A DNA stretch of 64,000 nucleotides from contig JACKHM010000001.1 in NCBI GenBank assembly GCA_020638995.1, positions 868,001-932,000 of the forward strand. Reading direction: 5' to 3'. Position numbers and translations under genes: made by a program. This stretch comes from Planctomycetaceae bacterium (GTDB lineage Bacteria; Planctomycetota; Planctomycetia; Pirellulales; Pirellulaceae). Below the pieces are notes generated by a model that was given only the letters and a program-made list of their open reading frames with translations, was not told the origin of the DNA and ran no database searches. Below are positions 53,844-62,888 of the stretch, piece after piece (positions within the stretch are counted from its first letter, which is position 1; each line of letters begins with the position of its first letter).

Positions 53844-56800
53844 TCACCGAATATGAATGAACTCGTTCGCGCAGACCAAAGTGTGAACGATCTGTTGCCA
53901 TGTCCAGAGGTCAGCACGTTCCCCGTCGCGACTTACATTCGATGAGGCCAACTCGTCAAAAGCCAATTCGAGGGTTGCTGTTTCTTGCTCCGTTGCGGGT
54001 CGTCCATAAAGGACGCGATATAACCAATTCGTCCGCTCTTCAAAGGGGCCCGGTTGCTGCGACACAATATACGCCAAACAGTTCGCCCGCCGGAGAACCA
54101 GTGAGTTGTTCATCAAGAAGAGAGCTTGCTGCGCGACCATTGTTTGGGGACGTTGCGCCACGTGCTGACCATTTTCCGAAACATCAAAAATCGAGAACAT
54201 CTCGAATCCTCGAATCCGGATTGCGGGCAGATAGACCGAACGTCGAGTGCTGGTGTAAACAGGATCGTCAGGCGACATAGTGACCCGCTTCTTGTTGGAC
54301 GACTCTAAAAGTGTCCCGCCAAGCGTTCGATCCAATTCGTTCGTCACCGCCAACAATGAGTCGCGGATCGCCTCCGCCTCCAGCCTGCGAATCGGATACC
54401 TGGCGAGCCAACGATTCTCCGGATCGAGCTTGACGGCCTTAGCATTGAAGTCGCTGCTCCTCTGATAGGCCGCAGCGTTCATAATCAAGCGATGCATCTG
54501 CTTGATTGACCAACCGCTCGCAACAAACTCGCTCGCCAGCCAATCCAGCAACTCCGGATGAGAAGGGTATTCGCCGCGTACACCAAAATTGGATGACGAA
54601 CGAACAAGACCCTCGCCAAAGTGATACTGCCAGATACGATTCACCATCACGCGCGCCGTCAGCGGGTTACTTGGATCGGCAATCCAGGCGGCCAATTGGA
54701 GACGTCCATTGTCGTTCGCTGGCACTTCAACTCGGTTCATCGCGACATCGAACACTCGCGGAGTGCTCCGCGCAATCGACCTTTCTGCCAGATTCAGGTG
54801 ATTTCCGCGAATGTGTACGGGCAAATCGACCGGCGTTGATTCCGCGACTGCCATCACTTGTGCCCGGGCGGGCATCGCGGATTCAAGCTGTTGAATCTGT
54901 GTTCTAAGTGTGGCGATCCTGCGATCGCGATCTGCGTCAGGAACCGCATCCTCGTCGAACAAGCTGAACGAAAAAGCCTTCCCCTCGACGCCATCGTCGA
55001 TGACACCTGTCCTGGCAGAAACTCCAATCAGGCGACCATCCAAGCCCTCATCTGCGGAATCGACGACGGTACGACCTTGAATGTCACCGAATTCCCAATG
55101 GACGAGAGGACTTAAGGGCAGTGTGTGTCGATCGGAAAGACTTTGAATTTGCTCATCGTCCAGCGCACGATCAAATAACTGAACCTCATCCACATCACCG
55201 ACGAATTGAAACTGTTGCGACGACTCTCGCCGTCCCACACCGATGGTACTGAACTCGGTCGTCGCAACATTCGAGGCAACCGCCGCCATGTGGCCATCGA
55301 CGTACAGCCGCAACTGTTCGGAACTCGCGTTGAACGTCAGCGCGAGATGATGCCACTGACCAAACGAAATTGGCTGTGGCGCAGCGATGATGGTGTGCGG
55401 TTGCGATCCGTGATTCCAGACGATGCGTGGCGTATTTCCGTTGTCGAATCCCAGGCTATGCCCTTGGTTCGCTCCGATGTAGGAAGCAGAAATCACGCCA
55501 CCGAGGTTTTGAGGTGAGTGAATACGCACCCATGCCGCCCAGGTGGTCGAACGCAAAGCGGGCAAATCAGAAACTACGATCGCTTTGCTAGCGGCATTTG
55601 ACGCGGGACGGTTGCTGTGAGTCGTCGCCCCCAAGTCAACAAGCAACCGCTGTAATCGTTCTCGTTCCTGGCTGAACTGTTCAATCTGCGTCAGCGTTTC
55701 CGCGGACGTTACATCAATCTCCAGCCATTCCGAGACGCCGTTCGATGGACGCAACACATCGATAACTTTCGTACTTCGAAAGATCCCGGCCAGCGCATAA
55801 TAATCTTCCGTCGTGATCGGATCAAACTTGTGGTCGTGGCACCGCGCACAACCAAACGTCATGCCCAAAAAGGTCAAACCGGTGACGTCCAGCTGTTCGT
55901 CGACAATATCCATAAGCAGCTTATCGGTATCCACCTCGGCAAGCATCTTTGGCCCGAGCATTAGAAAACCCGTCGCGGTCAGCAACTCGCGACGCCGTGC
56001 TGCATTGCCGCCATCTGTCAGAAGATCTCCCGCTAGTTGTTCGCGAATGAAATCGTCATAGGGTTTGTCGTCGTTAAATGCCTGAATAACGTAGTCCCGA
56101 TAGCGCCATGCGTTCGCGTGTGCATAGTTGATATCGCCGCCATTGGAATCGCCATAGCGAGCCAGGTCCAACCAATGACGCCCCCAGCGTTCACCGTAAT
56201 GTGGCGAGTCCAAGAGCCGCTCGATCATTTGCTCGTAGGCGTCGTCGCTGTCGTCGGCAACGAACTCTTCGATCTCCTCGATCGTTGGGGGCAACCCAAG
56301 CAAGTCGAATGTCGCTCGCCGCAGCAACGCATACTTATCCGCCACTTCATTCGGCAAGACGTCGTTTTCGCTGAGCTTGGCGACAATAAATCGATCGATG
56401 TCATTTCGAATCCAGGTACTATCGGCAATCGCCGGCGGCTTAACATTTCCGACTGGCTGCAGGGACCACAAATCGCTCAGTCTCGCGTATTGCTGATGAT
56501 CGCCGGCCTCGGGCAGCGGACCACCGACACGGGGATCGAAAGCTCCGCGTGCGATCCAATCACGCAGGACTTGGACATCTCGCTGCGGCAACCTGCCGTC
56601 CGGTGGCATTTGCAATTCTGTGTTGGAATAGCGCACAGCGTCGAACACGCGACTTGCGTCCGGTTGACCGGGAATGATCGCCGGACCAGAGTCACCGCCA
56701 ATCATCCACCCAGCGCGACTGTCTAGAACCAATCCACCTTCTGCGGTTCCTGCCTCGTGACTGTGACACTCGTAACAATGCTTCTTAAGCAATGGAAGCA

Positions 56801-56951
56801 CGGCGTCGTTAAAGCGACTGAGCTCCATCGCGTTGGGAGCATCCTCAGCAAACACTCCAGATACCGATCCAACGGTGATCGTGACAAGCAACGCGATGAA
56901 CAACGAACCAGGAGCTGACTGAGATGTTGAAACGTCATCAGGCGATATCAT
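53844..56951 (-). CDS. PSCyt1-DUF1549-LamG-PSD1 (DUF1553) secreted cytochrome
   Basis: A 1035-residue exported protein. Order: signal-anchor (about 18-36), planctomycete cytochrome PSCyt1 with CYECH (about 59-63) and GWMIGGDSGPAIIPGQPDAS, DUF1549/PSCyt2 (WIRNDIDRFIVAKLSENDVLP through FGCARCHDHKFDPI), an inserted LamG/concanavalin-like domain (about 440-620; HSLGFDNGNTPRIVWNHGS, GQWHHLALTFNASSEQLRLY), and DUF1553/PSD1 (NPLTARVMVNRIWQYHFGEG, FGVRGEYPSHPELLDWLASE). The CARCH in PSCyt2 may bind a second haem. The insertion suggests carbohydrate binding. Function unknown; it is paired with DUF1501. ATG at 56951 chosen. Confidence 0.9.
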   Translation of the reverse strand: MISPDDVSTSQSAPGSLFIALLVTITVGSVSGVFAEDAPNAMELSRFNDAVLPLLKKHCYECHSHEAGTAEGGLVLDSRAGWMIGGDSGPAIIPGQPDASRVFDAVRYSNTELQMPPDGRLPQRDVQVLRDWIARGAFDPRVGGPLPEAGDHQQYARLSDLWSLQPVGNVKPPAIADSTWIRNDIDRFIVAKLSENDVLPNEVADKYALLRRATFDLLGLPPTIEEIEEFVADDSDDAYEQMIERLLDSPHYGERWGRHWLDLARYGDSNGGDINYAHANAWRYRDYVIQAFNDDKPYDDFIREQLAGDLLTDGGNAARRRELLTATGFLMLGPKMLAEVDTDKLLMDIVDEQLDVTGLTFLGMTFGCARCHDHKFDPITTEDYYALAGIFRSTKVIDVLRPSNGVSEWLEIDVTSAETLTQIEQFSQERERLQRLLVDLGATTHSNRPASNAASKAIVVSDLPALRSTTWAAWVRIHSPQNLGGVISASYIGANQGHSLGFDNGNTPRIVWNHGSQPHTIIAAPQPISFGQWHHLALTFNASSEQLRLYVDGHMAAVASNVATTEFSTIGVGRRESSQQFQFVGDVDEVQLFDRALDDEQIQSLSDRHTLPLSPLVHWEFGDIQGRTVVDSADEGLDGRLIGVSARTGVIDDGVEGKAFSFSLFDEDAVPDADRDRRIATLRTQIQQLESAMPARAQVMAVAESTPVDLPVHIRGNHLNLAERSIARSTPRVFDVAMNRVEVPANDNGRLQLAAWIADPSNPLTARVMVNRIWQYHFGEGLVRSSSNFGVRGEYPSHPELLDWLASEFVASGWSIKQMHRLIMNAAAYQRSSDFNAKAVKLDPENRWLARYPIRRLEAEAIRDSLLAVTNELDRTLGGTLLESSNKKRVTMSPDDPVYTSTRRSVYLPAIRIRGFEMFSIFDVSENGQHVAQRPQTMVAQQALFLMNNSLVLRRANCLAYIVSQQPGPFEERTNWLYRVLYGRPATEQETATLELAFDELASSNVSRDGERADLWTWQQIVHTLVCANEFIHIR

Positions 56952-57031
56952 CAGCGACTCACTCCCTGCACTCAATTTAACCTGAGCGACAGGTTCGCTG
57001 CCAACTTTACGGCTAACTTTGCATCGTCGAG

Positions 57032-57883
57032 CTATTTCTCGGCCCAAAAATCCAGGACGCGAGGTGCGTCGAGCACCGGCTTTAGGATTTCGACAAACGC
57101 CAAATGGTCTTCATGCGGTAAGTAGGTCGCCCGGCCTTCCTCCGAATCGAACGTCACCATGAAGCAATGCGTGAAGCCCGCATCATGTTTCTCGGGGCTG
57201 TTGTTCGTGCCCCATTCGAAATCTTTGATCGTATCGATCTTTGAAGGCAAGGCGGCGAAAGCTTCTTCGACCTTCTTGATGTCTTCAGGAGCAGCATCCT
57301 GCTTGAAGCGAAAGAAGACGGCGTGCTTGAGCTTTTTGTCCAACGCCGCCTCCTCGGCATTACCCCAGTAGTCGATGACAAAGACTTTGTCGTTGTGGCC
57401 CCGCAGCACGTCACCGAACGCCTTATGCGCCTCATGCGGAAGATAGGCCGCCCGTCCAGCCTCGTCCTTGAACGTCAACAAGAAGCAATGCGTGAAGCCG
57501 TCGTTCAAGCCCTCCGGACTATTGTTCGTTCCCCAGGTAAAATCGATGATCTCTTCGATCTTCGAGGGCAACTCGCGAAAGGCATCGACGATACGTTGAA
57601 CGTCCTCTTCACTCGAATCTTCCTTAAATGAGAAGAAGACTGCGTGACGCAGCACTTTACCTTCGGGTGCCGGTGCAAATTCCGGTTCATCGGTTATAGT
57701 CGCTGAATCGTCACTCACGGTTGTCGCCTCGGTGGTATTACTGGTCGATGTGGCTTGCGACGTTGACATCGGTGGCTTACTGCAGCCTGAATAAAGTGCG
57801 GCGCCCACCGCACACATCACAAGGAAGTTGGATCGATGCATCGCGTAAAATATCCATCGATTTGAATGAGGCTGCTTCATCAT
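57032..57883 (-). CDS. secreted protein with two Dabb (stress-responsive A/B barrel) domains
   Basis: A 283-residue protein with an N-terminal hydrophobic segment ending ALYSGCS (a poor lipobox; Tyr at -3), a Thr/Ser-rich linker, then two near-copies of the Dabb fold: LRHAVFFSFKEDSSEEDVQ to YWGNAEE, and LKHAVFFRFKQDAAPEDIK to FWAEK. Both contain the shared block DFxWGTNNSPE and the phrase YLPHE. Dabb domains often dimerise, so this tandem resembles a fused dimer. Ligand unknown. The ATG at 57883 follows GGAG by 7 bases. It sits between the PSD1 gene and the giant DUF3604-like gene on the same strand. Confidence 0.83.
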   Translation of the reverse strand: MMKQPHSNRWIFYAMHRSNFLVMCAVGAALYSGCSKPPMSTSQATSTSNTTEATTVSDDSATITDEPEFAPAPEGKVLRHAVFFSFKEDSSEEDVQRIVDAFRELPSKIEEIIDFTWGTNNSPEGLNDGFTHCFLLTFKDEAGRAAYLPHEAHKAFGDVLRGHNDKVFVIDYWGNAEEAALDKKLKHAVFFRFKQDAAPEDIKKVEEAFAALPSKIDTIKDFEWGTNNSPEKHDAGFTHCFMVTFDSEEGRATYLPHEDHLAFVEILKPVLDAPRVLDFWAEK

Positions 57884-57977
57884 TAAGTCACTCCAGGCCA
57901 TCACGTTTAAGTATTAGCAGGTTTTCATGCCTATCATTGTTACGAAACGCGGTGCAATTGAAACTAGGGGCGATATC

Positions 57978-60900
57978 TCATCGGCCCTGTGCGTTAACCG
58001 TAATCCACATCGGCGATGCCCAGACAAGTTCGCCTGAAGTGGCTCCCTCAATATCAGGCACTTGTTCGCCGCGGACGTAGTAATAGCTAGTCTTACCAAT
58101 GGTAGGGTTGGGATCAGTCCACTGGAAATGGACTTCCTTTTCGTTCGGTTCGACAACGTGTACCTCCACGTCGTTCTTGATAATCGTGACCTTACCGATC
58201 TTCTCGGCGCCGATCAGTCGAATGTCAAGTGTCGGTGCCGAGCTCGCTTCAAACTCCTCACCCATGAAGTGTACGCGATCGCCGACTTTGCAACGCACAT
58301 CTGCAACGATGTTGTCCGTTGCACCATAAACGCGACGTTTTCGAACTGCATCCAGGATTCCTTGCCGAGTCGGCTCGGTCACCAACACGTTGCAATAACT
58401 CAGGTGAGTCGAGATATGATCGCTGCTGGACTGGAATGCTAGGCGATAGCCCCTTAGCAGCGCGAGACTGACGAACCCTTTGGGTCGCCAGCCGCCGATG
58501 CTTTCTTTGTCCGGTGTCGATTGCTTCAACTTGGCTTCCGTCACTGCGGAACGAGGTGAATCGGGCCGTTCGTAGTTGTTGCGATCTCCCTGATAGATCT
58601 CGACAAAAGGTTCGACTGCGGGGTCATGATTCCGCCAGTCTGTTCCCATGTCGGTCGCCGAAGTATGCGAAGCACACAAGCCGCCGAAGTAGTGCAGGTA
58701 CATGTACAGCAAGTTTGTATCAGGCGCGGGGGCGAATTCGTCGGGCGACGAGAGCGGCAAGCGAGGCAACGACCGAACCCCGCGATAGGCAAACATGCAG
58801 TTGCGATGCCCCTCGGGGTACCGGACACTGCGTTCGTAACTGTACACGGGAACGAAGTGGTTTGGCAGCGTGAACAACGTAACGGCTTTCTGTGTGGTCC
58901 ACCACGAATACTCGCGGCCAACGCCATAGTCATGATCACCGTCACCGATCCAGTCCATACCGGCTGCGTCGATCGCGTAGCGCCACATGTCTAGTAACCC
59001 GCCATCGCCGCCGCCGTCCGGCGACAGTTCGGTGTGCCGATGAAACTCGCCTCGCCAAATCTGCAGCGTCTCGTCACCAAGCTGCACGCGATAGTCTCGC
59101 ATGCGTTGAATGTCCGCCCGTTCGACGGTAACGGACTCTGACGGATCGGCAGGAACCTCGGCGTCGATCGGATCGAGCGTGGGCAATCCCAAGAGTTCTC
59201 CGAAACTTTCGACGCGAATCACACTGTACATAACATTATTGTTTGGATCCTCCTGACTCCGATTGCGACCGGCACGGCGTTCCGGCGCTGGTTCCGCATT
59301 TACGCCAATGTCTCCATCGTCGCTGCTGCCCGGCAGATGAGCGTCCTCCAAATCAAACGGATTGATTTCACCGCGCCCGTCACCGGAAAACACGACCATG
59401 ACGCCATCGCTCCCGCTACGAGCAAGGCTCGGACGATTATCAAGAATATTGTTACTGTGTGGAATCCATGCGGCTTCGGACCAACCATCTTCGCCCAGTC
59501 GTGTGACGTATTCGCACCACACGGAACCTACGCCAACCCGCCAATTGCTACCGGGTTTGCCACGAAACGCCAACCATATTCCGCCATGTTCGTCACTTGC
59601 CAACCGCGGATACGAAGGCGCGATGGTCGTAATTGGTGCACGGTTTGCCTGACGATTTTGTGCAGATTTCTTTTTCGCTTTCTTTTTCTTCCCGGCAGTA
59701 GCTTGCCCAACAGGCCGCGAATCTGGCATCGCATCCATTACATCCTCGGGCACAAACCACTTGCCCTCGCGATCACGAACTTTGACCTGCAACGCACGAC
59801 CGGTCTGATACAGCGGGATTCCTTCCTTCTTCAATGCACCGAAGTCTTTGCCCCACTGATCCCCGCTGTACTCGTAAGCGATCCAGAGTCGTTCCTCTCG
59901 ATCGTACGTCAGTGACGGACGCACCTCGAAGGCGAGCGACGCCGCTACAGCCTCCGGGGTGGAAAGTTTCCCATCGCTTCCTTTTGTTGCAACATAGACG
60001 TCGTAGTCGCCCTTGCCAAAACTATCCCAGGCAATTGCAAGATTTCCCTTCGCATCGGCGGCAATCGCCGGTTCCCATTCGTTGCCGCTGAAGTCGCTCA
60101 CGCGCTGTGGCTGCGAGTAGCGATCACCTTGCTGGTGTGCTGCGAACACGTGAAAATTCGCTTCTCTTGCGCCAACCCAGGTGACCCAGACGTGCCCCGC
60201 CGAGTCGGTCATGGCCGCCGGCATAAAGTCCGTTCCAATCGCATTGCTGATGTTTACAGGCTCGCTTGGCTCCGTGCCGCTGGCGGAAAAGCTGCGAGCT
60301 ATCAGCTCCCAGTTACCATAATCGAGGTTTTTGTCGGCATCGAGATGAGCCGAATAAAAGACCCACACGCGACCGCTGCCGTCGACAGAGATCGCTGGGC
60401 GATAATACTCGTGCTTGCCGTCAGTCACTGCAATTGGATCGCTCCACTTACCATTTCGATGAATCCGCAGATAGAGTTGCTCACCACCAGATGGTTGTGC
60501 CAAATAAGCTAAATCGCCGGGCTGTTCGATCATGCGAACGGGTGTCCCGAGATTCGTGACAGGCGGCGATTCGGGAGTAGCGGGTCGCTCGCGCGGTCCC
60601 TGAAAATCACGTCCTCGCGTGAACGATAGATACACGGCATAGACCGTTCCATCCTTTCCCGTGGCAGTTGCCGGATAGTCTTCGTCCGCGGTGGTTGTCG
60701 TCAGCGCTGCAACCGAGGGTACTCGTTCGATCACGAGATTGCCGTTAGCTCGAACTAGAGCCGCCCCGAGCGGAACTTCGCTCAATGTGAACGTCACTTG
60801 CGCCGGCTTGGTCTCAAATCGAATCGAATCGTCTTCTTTGCAACCAGTCAAAGTGACCAGAATGCCGTTGTCGGAAATCGGCAGCTGAAAGCCAGCTGCG

Positions 60901-61181
60901 ACGCGTGCCCGTTCGCCGGAACTTTGCGGTGCTTTTCGGCGAGTGCGCACGGACCACGAATCGTCCTCCGCAGAATCGTTCTGCACCCAGCGCCAACCAC
61001 GGATGGCTTCGACCTTGCCAGCATCAAGGGTCAGCTTGCCGCTCCAGTCGGTCGGCTGCTGGTCCTTCATCCCAAAACGAATGCGAAGCGTCGCTTGGTC
61101 CGTATCCGCGGCACGTGCGATCCCGCTGAACCCAACCAGACAAAGTATCGTCCACAGCATCGACACAAACAGACGTTGCAT
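57978..61181 (-). CDS. giant secreted beta-propeller / DUF3604-like (PHP-like) protein
   Basis: A 1067-residue protein with a signal peptide (ending ARAAD), an N-terminal beta domain (about 30-170), a six-bladed sialidase-like propeller (about 175-600; SVDGSGRVWVFYSAHLDAD, MTDSAGHVWVTWVGAREANF, AADAKGNLAIAWDSFG) interrupted by a Lys-rich stretch (AGKKKKAKKK), and a C-terminal DUF3604-like domain with FHRHTELSPDG at about 709, DWIGDGDHDYG and ASHTSATDMGTDW, whose His/Asp pattern is that of a PHP-like metal hydrolase. The substrate is unknown. ATG at 61181 follows GAGG by 6 bases. It is preceded upstream by the palindrome cluster at 61263. Confidence 0.8.
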   Translation of the reverse strand: MQRLFVSMLWTILCLVGFSGIARAADTDQATLRIRFGMKDQQPTDWSGKLTLDAGKVEAIRGWRWVQNDSAEDDSWSVRTRRKAPQSSGERARVAAGFQLPISDNGILVTLTGCKEDDSIRFETKPAQVTFTLSEVPLGAALVRANGNLVIERVPSVAALTTTTADEDYPATATGKDGTVYAVYLSFTRGRDFQGPRERPATPESPPVTNLGTPVRMIEQPGDLAYLAQPSGGEQLYLRIHRNGKWSDPIAVTDGKHEYYRPAISVDGSGRVWVFYSAHLDADKNLDYGNWELIARSFSASGTEPSEPVNISNAIGTDFMPAAMTDSAGHVWVTWVGAREANFHVFAAHQQGDRYSQPQRVSDFSGNEWEPAIAADAKGNLAIAWDSFGKGDYDVYVATKGSDGKLSTPEAVAASLAFEVRPSLTYDREERLWIAYEYSGDQWGKDFGALKKEGIPLYQTGRALQVKVRDREGKWFVPEDVMDAMPDSRPVGQATAGKKKKAKKKSAQNRQANRAPITTIAPSYPRLASDEHGGIWLAFRGKPGSNWRVGVGSVWCEYVTRLGEDGWSEAAWIPHSNNILDNRPSLARSGSDGVMVVFSGDGRGEINPFDLEDAHLPGSSDDGDIGVNAEPAPERRAGRNRSQEDPNNNVMYSVIRVESFGELLGLPTLDPIDAEVPADPSESVTVERADIQRMRDYRVQLGDETLQIWRGEFHRHTELSPDGGGDGGLLDMWRYAIDAAGMDWIGDGDHDYGVGREYSWWTTQKAVTLFTLPNHFVPVYSYERSVRYPEGHRNCMFAYRGVRSLPRLPLSSPDEFAPAPDTNLLYMYLHYFGGLCASHTSATDMGTDWRNHDPAVEPFVEIYQGDRNNYERPDSPRSAVTEAKLKQSTPDKESIGGWRPKGFVSLALLRGYRLAFQSSSDHISTHLSYCNVLVTEPTRQGILDAVRKRRVYGATDNIVADVRCKVGDRVHFMGEEFEASSAPTLDIRLIGAEKIGKVTIIKNDVEVHVVEPNEKEVHFQWTDPNPTIGKTSYYYVRGEQVPDIEGATSGELVWASPMWITVNAQGR

Positions 61182-61262
61182 ATTGCACCTCGTAATGAGC
61201 GATTCGCTCCGCAAATTGAAAACGATCCGACAATCGCTTAGTAACAACCACAAGTTAGGCCG

Positions 61263-61463
61263 GCACCGGATGTACCGGTGCATTCCAGTTAGTAGCAGTC
61301 TCTTTCCAAGAATCTTTTCGTCAGTGGCCGTCTCTTTCCAAGAGACCGCGCGTCAGTAGCCGCCTCTTGGAAAGAGGCGTTTCGATTCGCTGCCACTGGC
61401 TGTGCCAGTGCTTTCCAGTTAGTAGCAGAGTCGCTTTGTACTGGCAAAGCCAGCAGTACACGA
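61263..61463. repeat. composite cluster of palindromic repeats
   Basis: Contains GCACCGG/CCGGTGC (61263-61281), TCTTTCCAAGA (around 61301), GTGGCC+GTCTCTT-TCC-AAGAGAC (61324-61346), GTAGCC+CGCCTCTT-GGA-AAGAGGCG (61356-61379), CACTGGC-TGT-GCCAGTG (61394-61410) and TACTGGC-AAA-GCCAG (about 61439-61453). The 16-base TTCCAGTTAGTAGCAG follows the first and fifth hairpins exactly (61283-61298 and 61413-61428). It fills the space between the HupE-like gene and the giant gene. Confidence 0.75.
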
Positions 61464-61489
61464 CCCAGCAAACGAGTTGGAGTAACGCA

Positions 61490-62716
61490 CTAGCCCGCAA
61501 ATTGTGACACGACACGCGTCACAAGCCAATAGGCGCCAATACTCGCGACACAAATTGATCCCGCTGGGACGAGAAACCTCGTCACTCGTTCGTTTCTGCG
61601 TACGAGCAGTAGCACCGGTAGAAAAACTGAGGCGATCGCCAATTGGCCCGCTTCCACGCCCATATTGAATTTCAGCAATGGTAGCGCCACGCCTCCTGGG
61701 ACCGTCCCTAGGCCGATGTCGCGCAGAGCCGAAGCAAACCCCAACCCGTGGATCAGTCCGAACAAACAAGTGATGGCCGCACGGCGCCAAAGCGGCGGCG
61801 CAACGACTAGATTTTCGACAGCAACGAATACAATCGTCGCCGCGATCGTTGGCTCGACGATTCTCGCTGGTAATCGCACCACATCCAAGGCTGCCAACGC
61901 CAAAGTGATTGAGTGGGCGACCGTGAAGCACGTGACGATGGCTGCCGCCTCCTTGAATTTTGTACAGATCAGTAACAAGGCGGCCAGGAACAGTAAATGG
62001 TCGTATCCGGAGATGATGTGCTCGACACCAAACAAGAAGAACGAGATGCGCGATGTCGCCGAGTCTGATGCCGCTGCCGCCTTTGGTTTACGAATGCTGT
62101 CCGCAGGATGGACGACTCGACTGTCCCCGGTCGTCGCGTTGCCCTGGACAGACGGCGCACCGATCCTGTGAATTGGCGGCAACAGCACTGCTCCGGCGTC
62201 GCGTTCGATGGTCAGAACATCTTCCAATCGCATGACGCCATGCTCAGCATCGGCAGCCACGTCGCGACAGTCTTCAATAAACAACAGTTGTTGGTGGCCT
62301 CTCGGCATTTGGATCAAGTGTTTCGACCAGACGAGCAACTCGACCGTTTCGGTTACCGGGGGGAGTTGGCAATCAACGTCGATCTCGATCAAACCGACTT
62401 CGAGCAAAAAGGCGTTCACGTTTTCGACTACAAGCGGTTCCTCATCAATTTGCAGTTCTAGAATTTCACTCGCCGTTCTCTCCATCTCGCGCGACACATC
62501 AGACACGTAGTCTGTATACTTCCCAGGCGGAAACCATGTCCCCAAATCGCGCGTGTGCAAAGTGATCGCCGTGCGTATCCGACCATCGGTAATCGTAACA
62601 TGGATCCCGCTAAATCCTTCCGGGTGCGCAAAGACAAAAGGCGGAAGCAGGCCTAGGCTCAACAGGAACGCCAACGCTCCACTGCCAACAACTTTTGAGA
62701 GAGCCGCAGACTTCAT
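61490..62716 (-). CDS. HupE/UreJ-like membrane protein with extracytoplasmic N-terminal domain
   Basis: A 408-residue protein with a signal peptide (about 1-30, ending FVFAHPEG), an extracytoplasmic domain of about 190 residues (GIHVTITDGRIRTAITLHTRDL, ending before RISFFLFG) and then seven hydrophobic helices of the HupE/UreJ_2 type: FFLFGVEHIISGYDHLLFLAA, VTCFTVAHSITLALAALDV, CLFGLIHGLGFASALRDIG and LLKFNMGVEAGQL, with His and Asp residues that suit metal binding. HupE/UreJ proteins are linked to nickel uptake, but no hydrogenase or urease gene is here, so a nickel role is only a possibility. The ATG at 62716 fits the signal peptide; upstream ATGs at 62743 and 62755 exist. Confidence 0.82.
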   Translation of the reverse strand: MKSAALSKVVGSGALAFLLSLGLLPPFVFAHPEGFSGIHVTITDGRIRTAITLHTRDLGTWFPPGKYTDYVSDVSREMERTASEILELQIDEEPLVVENVNAFLLEVGLIEIDVDCQLPPVTETVELLVWSKHLIQMPRGHQQLLFIEDCRDVAADAEHGVMRLEDVLTIERDAGAVLLPPIHRIGAPSVQGNATTGDSRVVHPADSIRKPKAAAASDSATSRISFFLFGVEHIISGYDHLLFLAALLLICTKFKEAAAIVTCFTVAHSITLALAALDVVRLPARIVEPTIAATIVFVAVENLVVAPPLWRRAAITCLFGLIHGLGFASALRDIGLGTVPGGVALPLLKFNMGVEAGQLAIASVFLPVLLLVRRNERVTRFLVPAGSICVASIGAYWLVTRVVSQFAG

Positions 62717-62763
62717 CGCTTTTCCAATTCCTTTGTCCACCATCGTCACCGGCACAAGGACGC

Positions 62764-62769
62764 ATTATA
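62764..62769 (-). promoter_or_regulatory. possible -10 box of the HupE-like gene
   Basis: Reads TATAAT on the minus strand, 47 bases before the chosen start, in the 172-base spacer shared with the divergent sulfatase gene. No clear -35 box. Confidence 0.3.
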
Positions 62770-62888
62770 GTCAGAGGCTGATATTTAGCTGGTCCCGCAC
62801 TCGATCGAAATCGCTGCCTCGCCAGTTTGCCGAGGGCCGTAGCGATCTTGCAAACCCGCACTTCGAACTCTCCCAAGGAGACCTGAGG

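Noticed and set aside
56037..56726. 229-codon open frame antisense to the PSD1 cytochrome gene
   Set aside because: Mirrors the DUF1549 region; no motif, signal or start signal.
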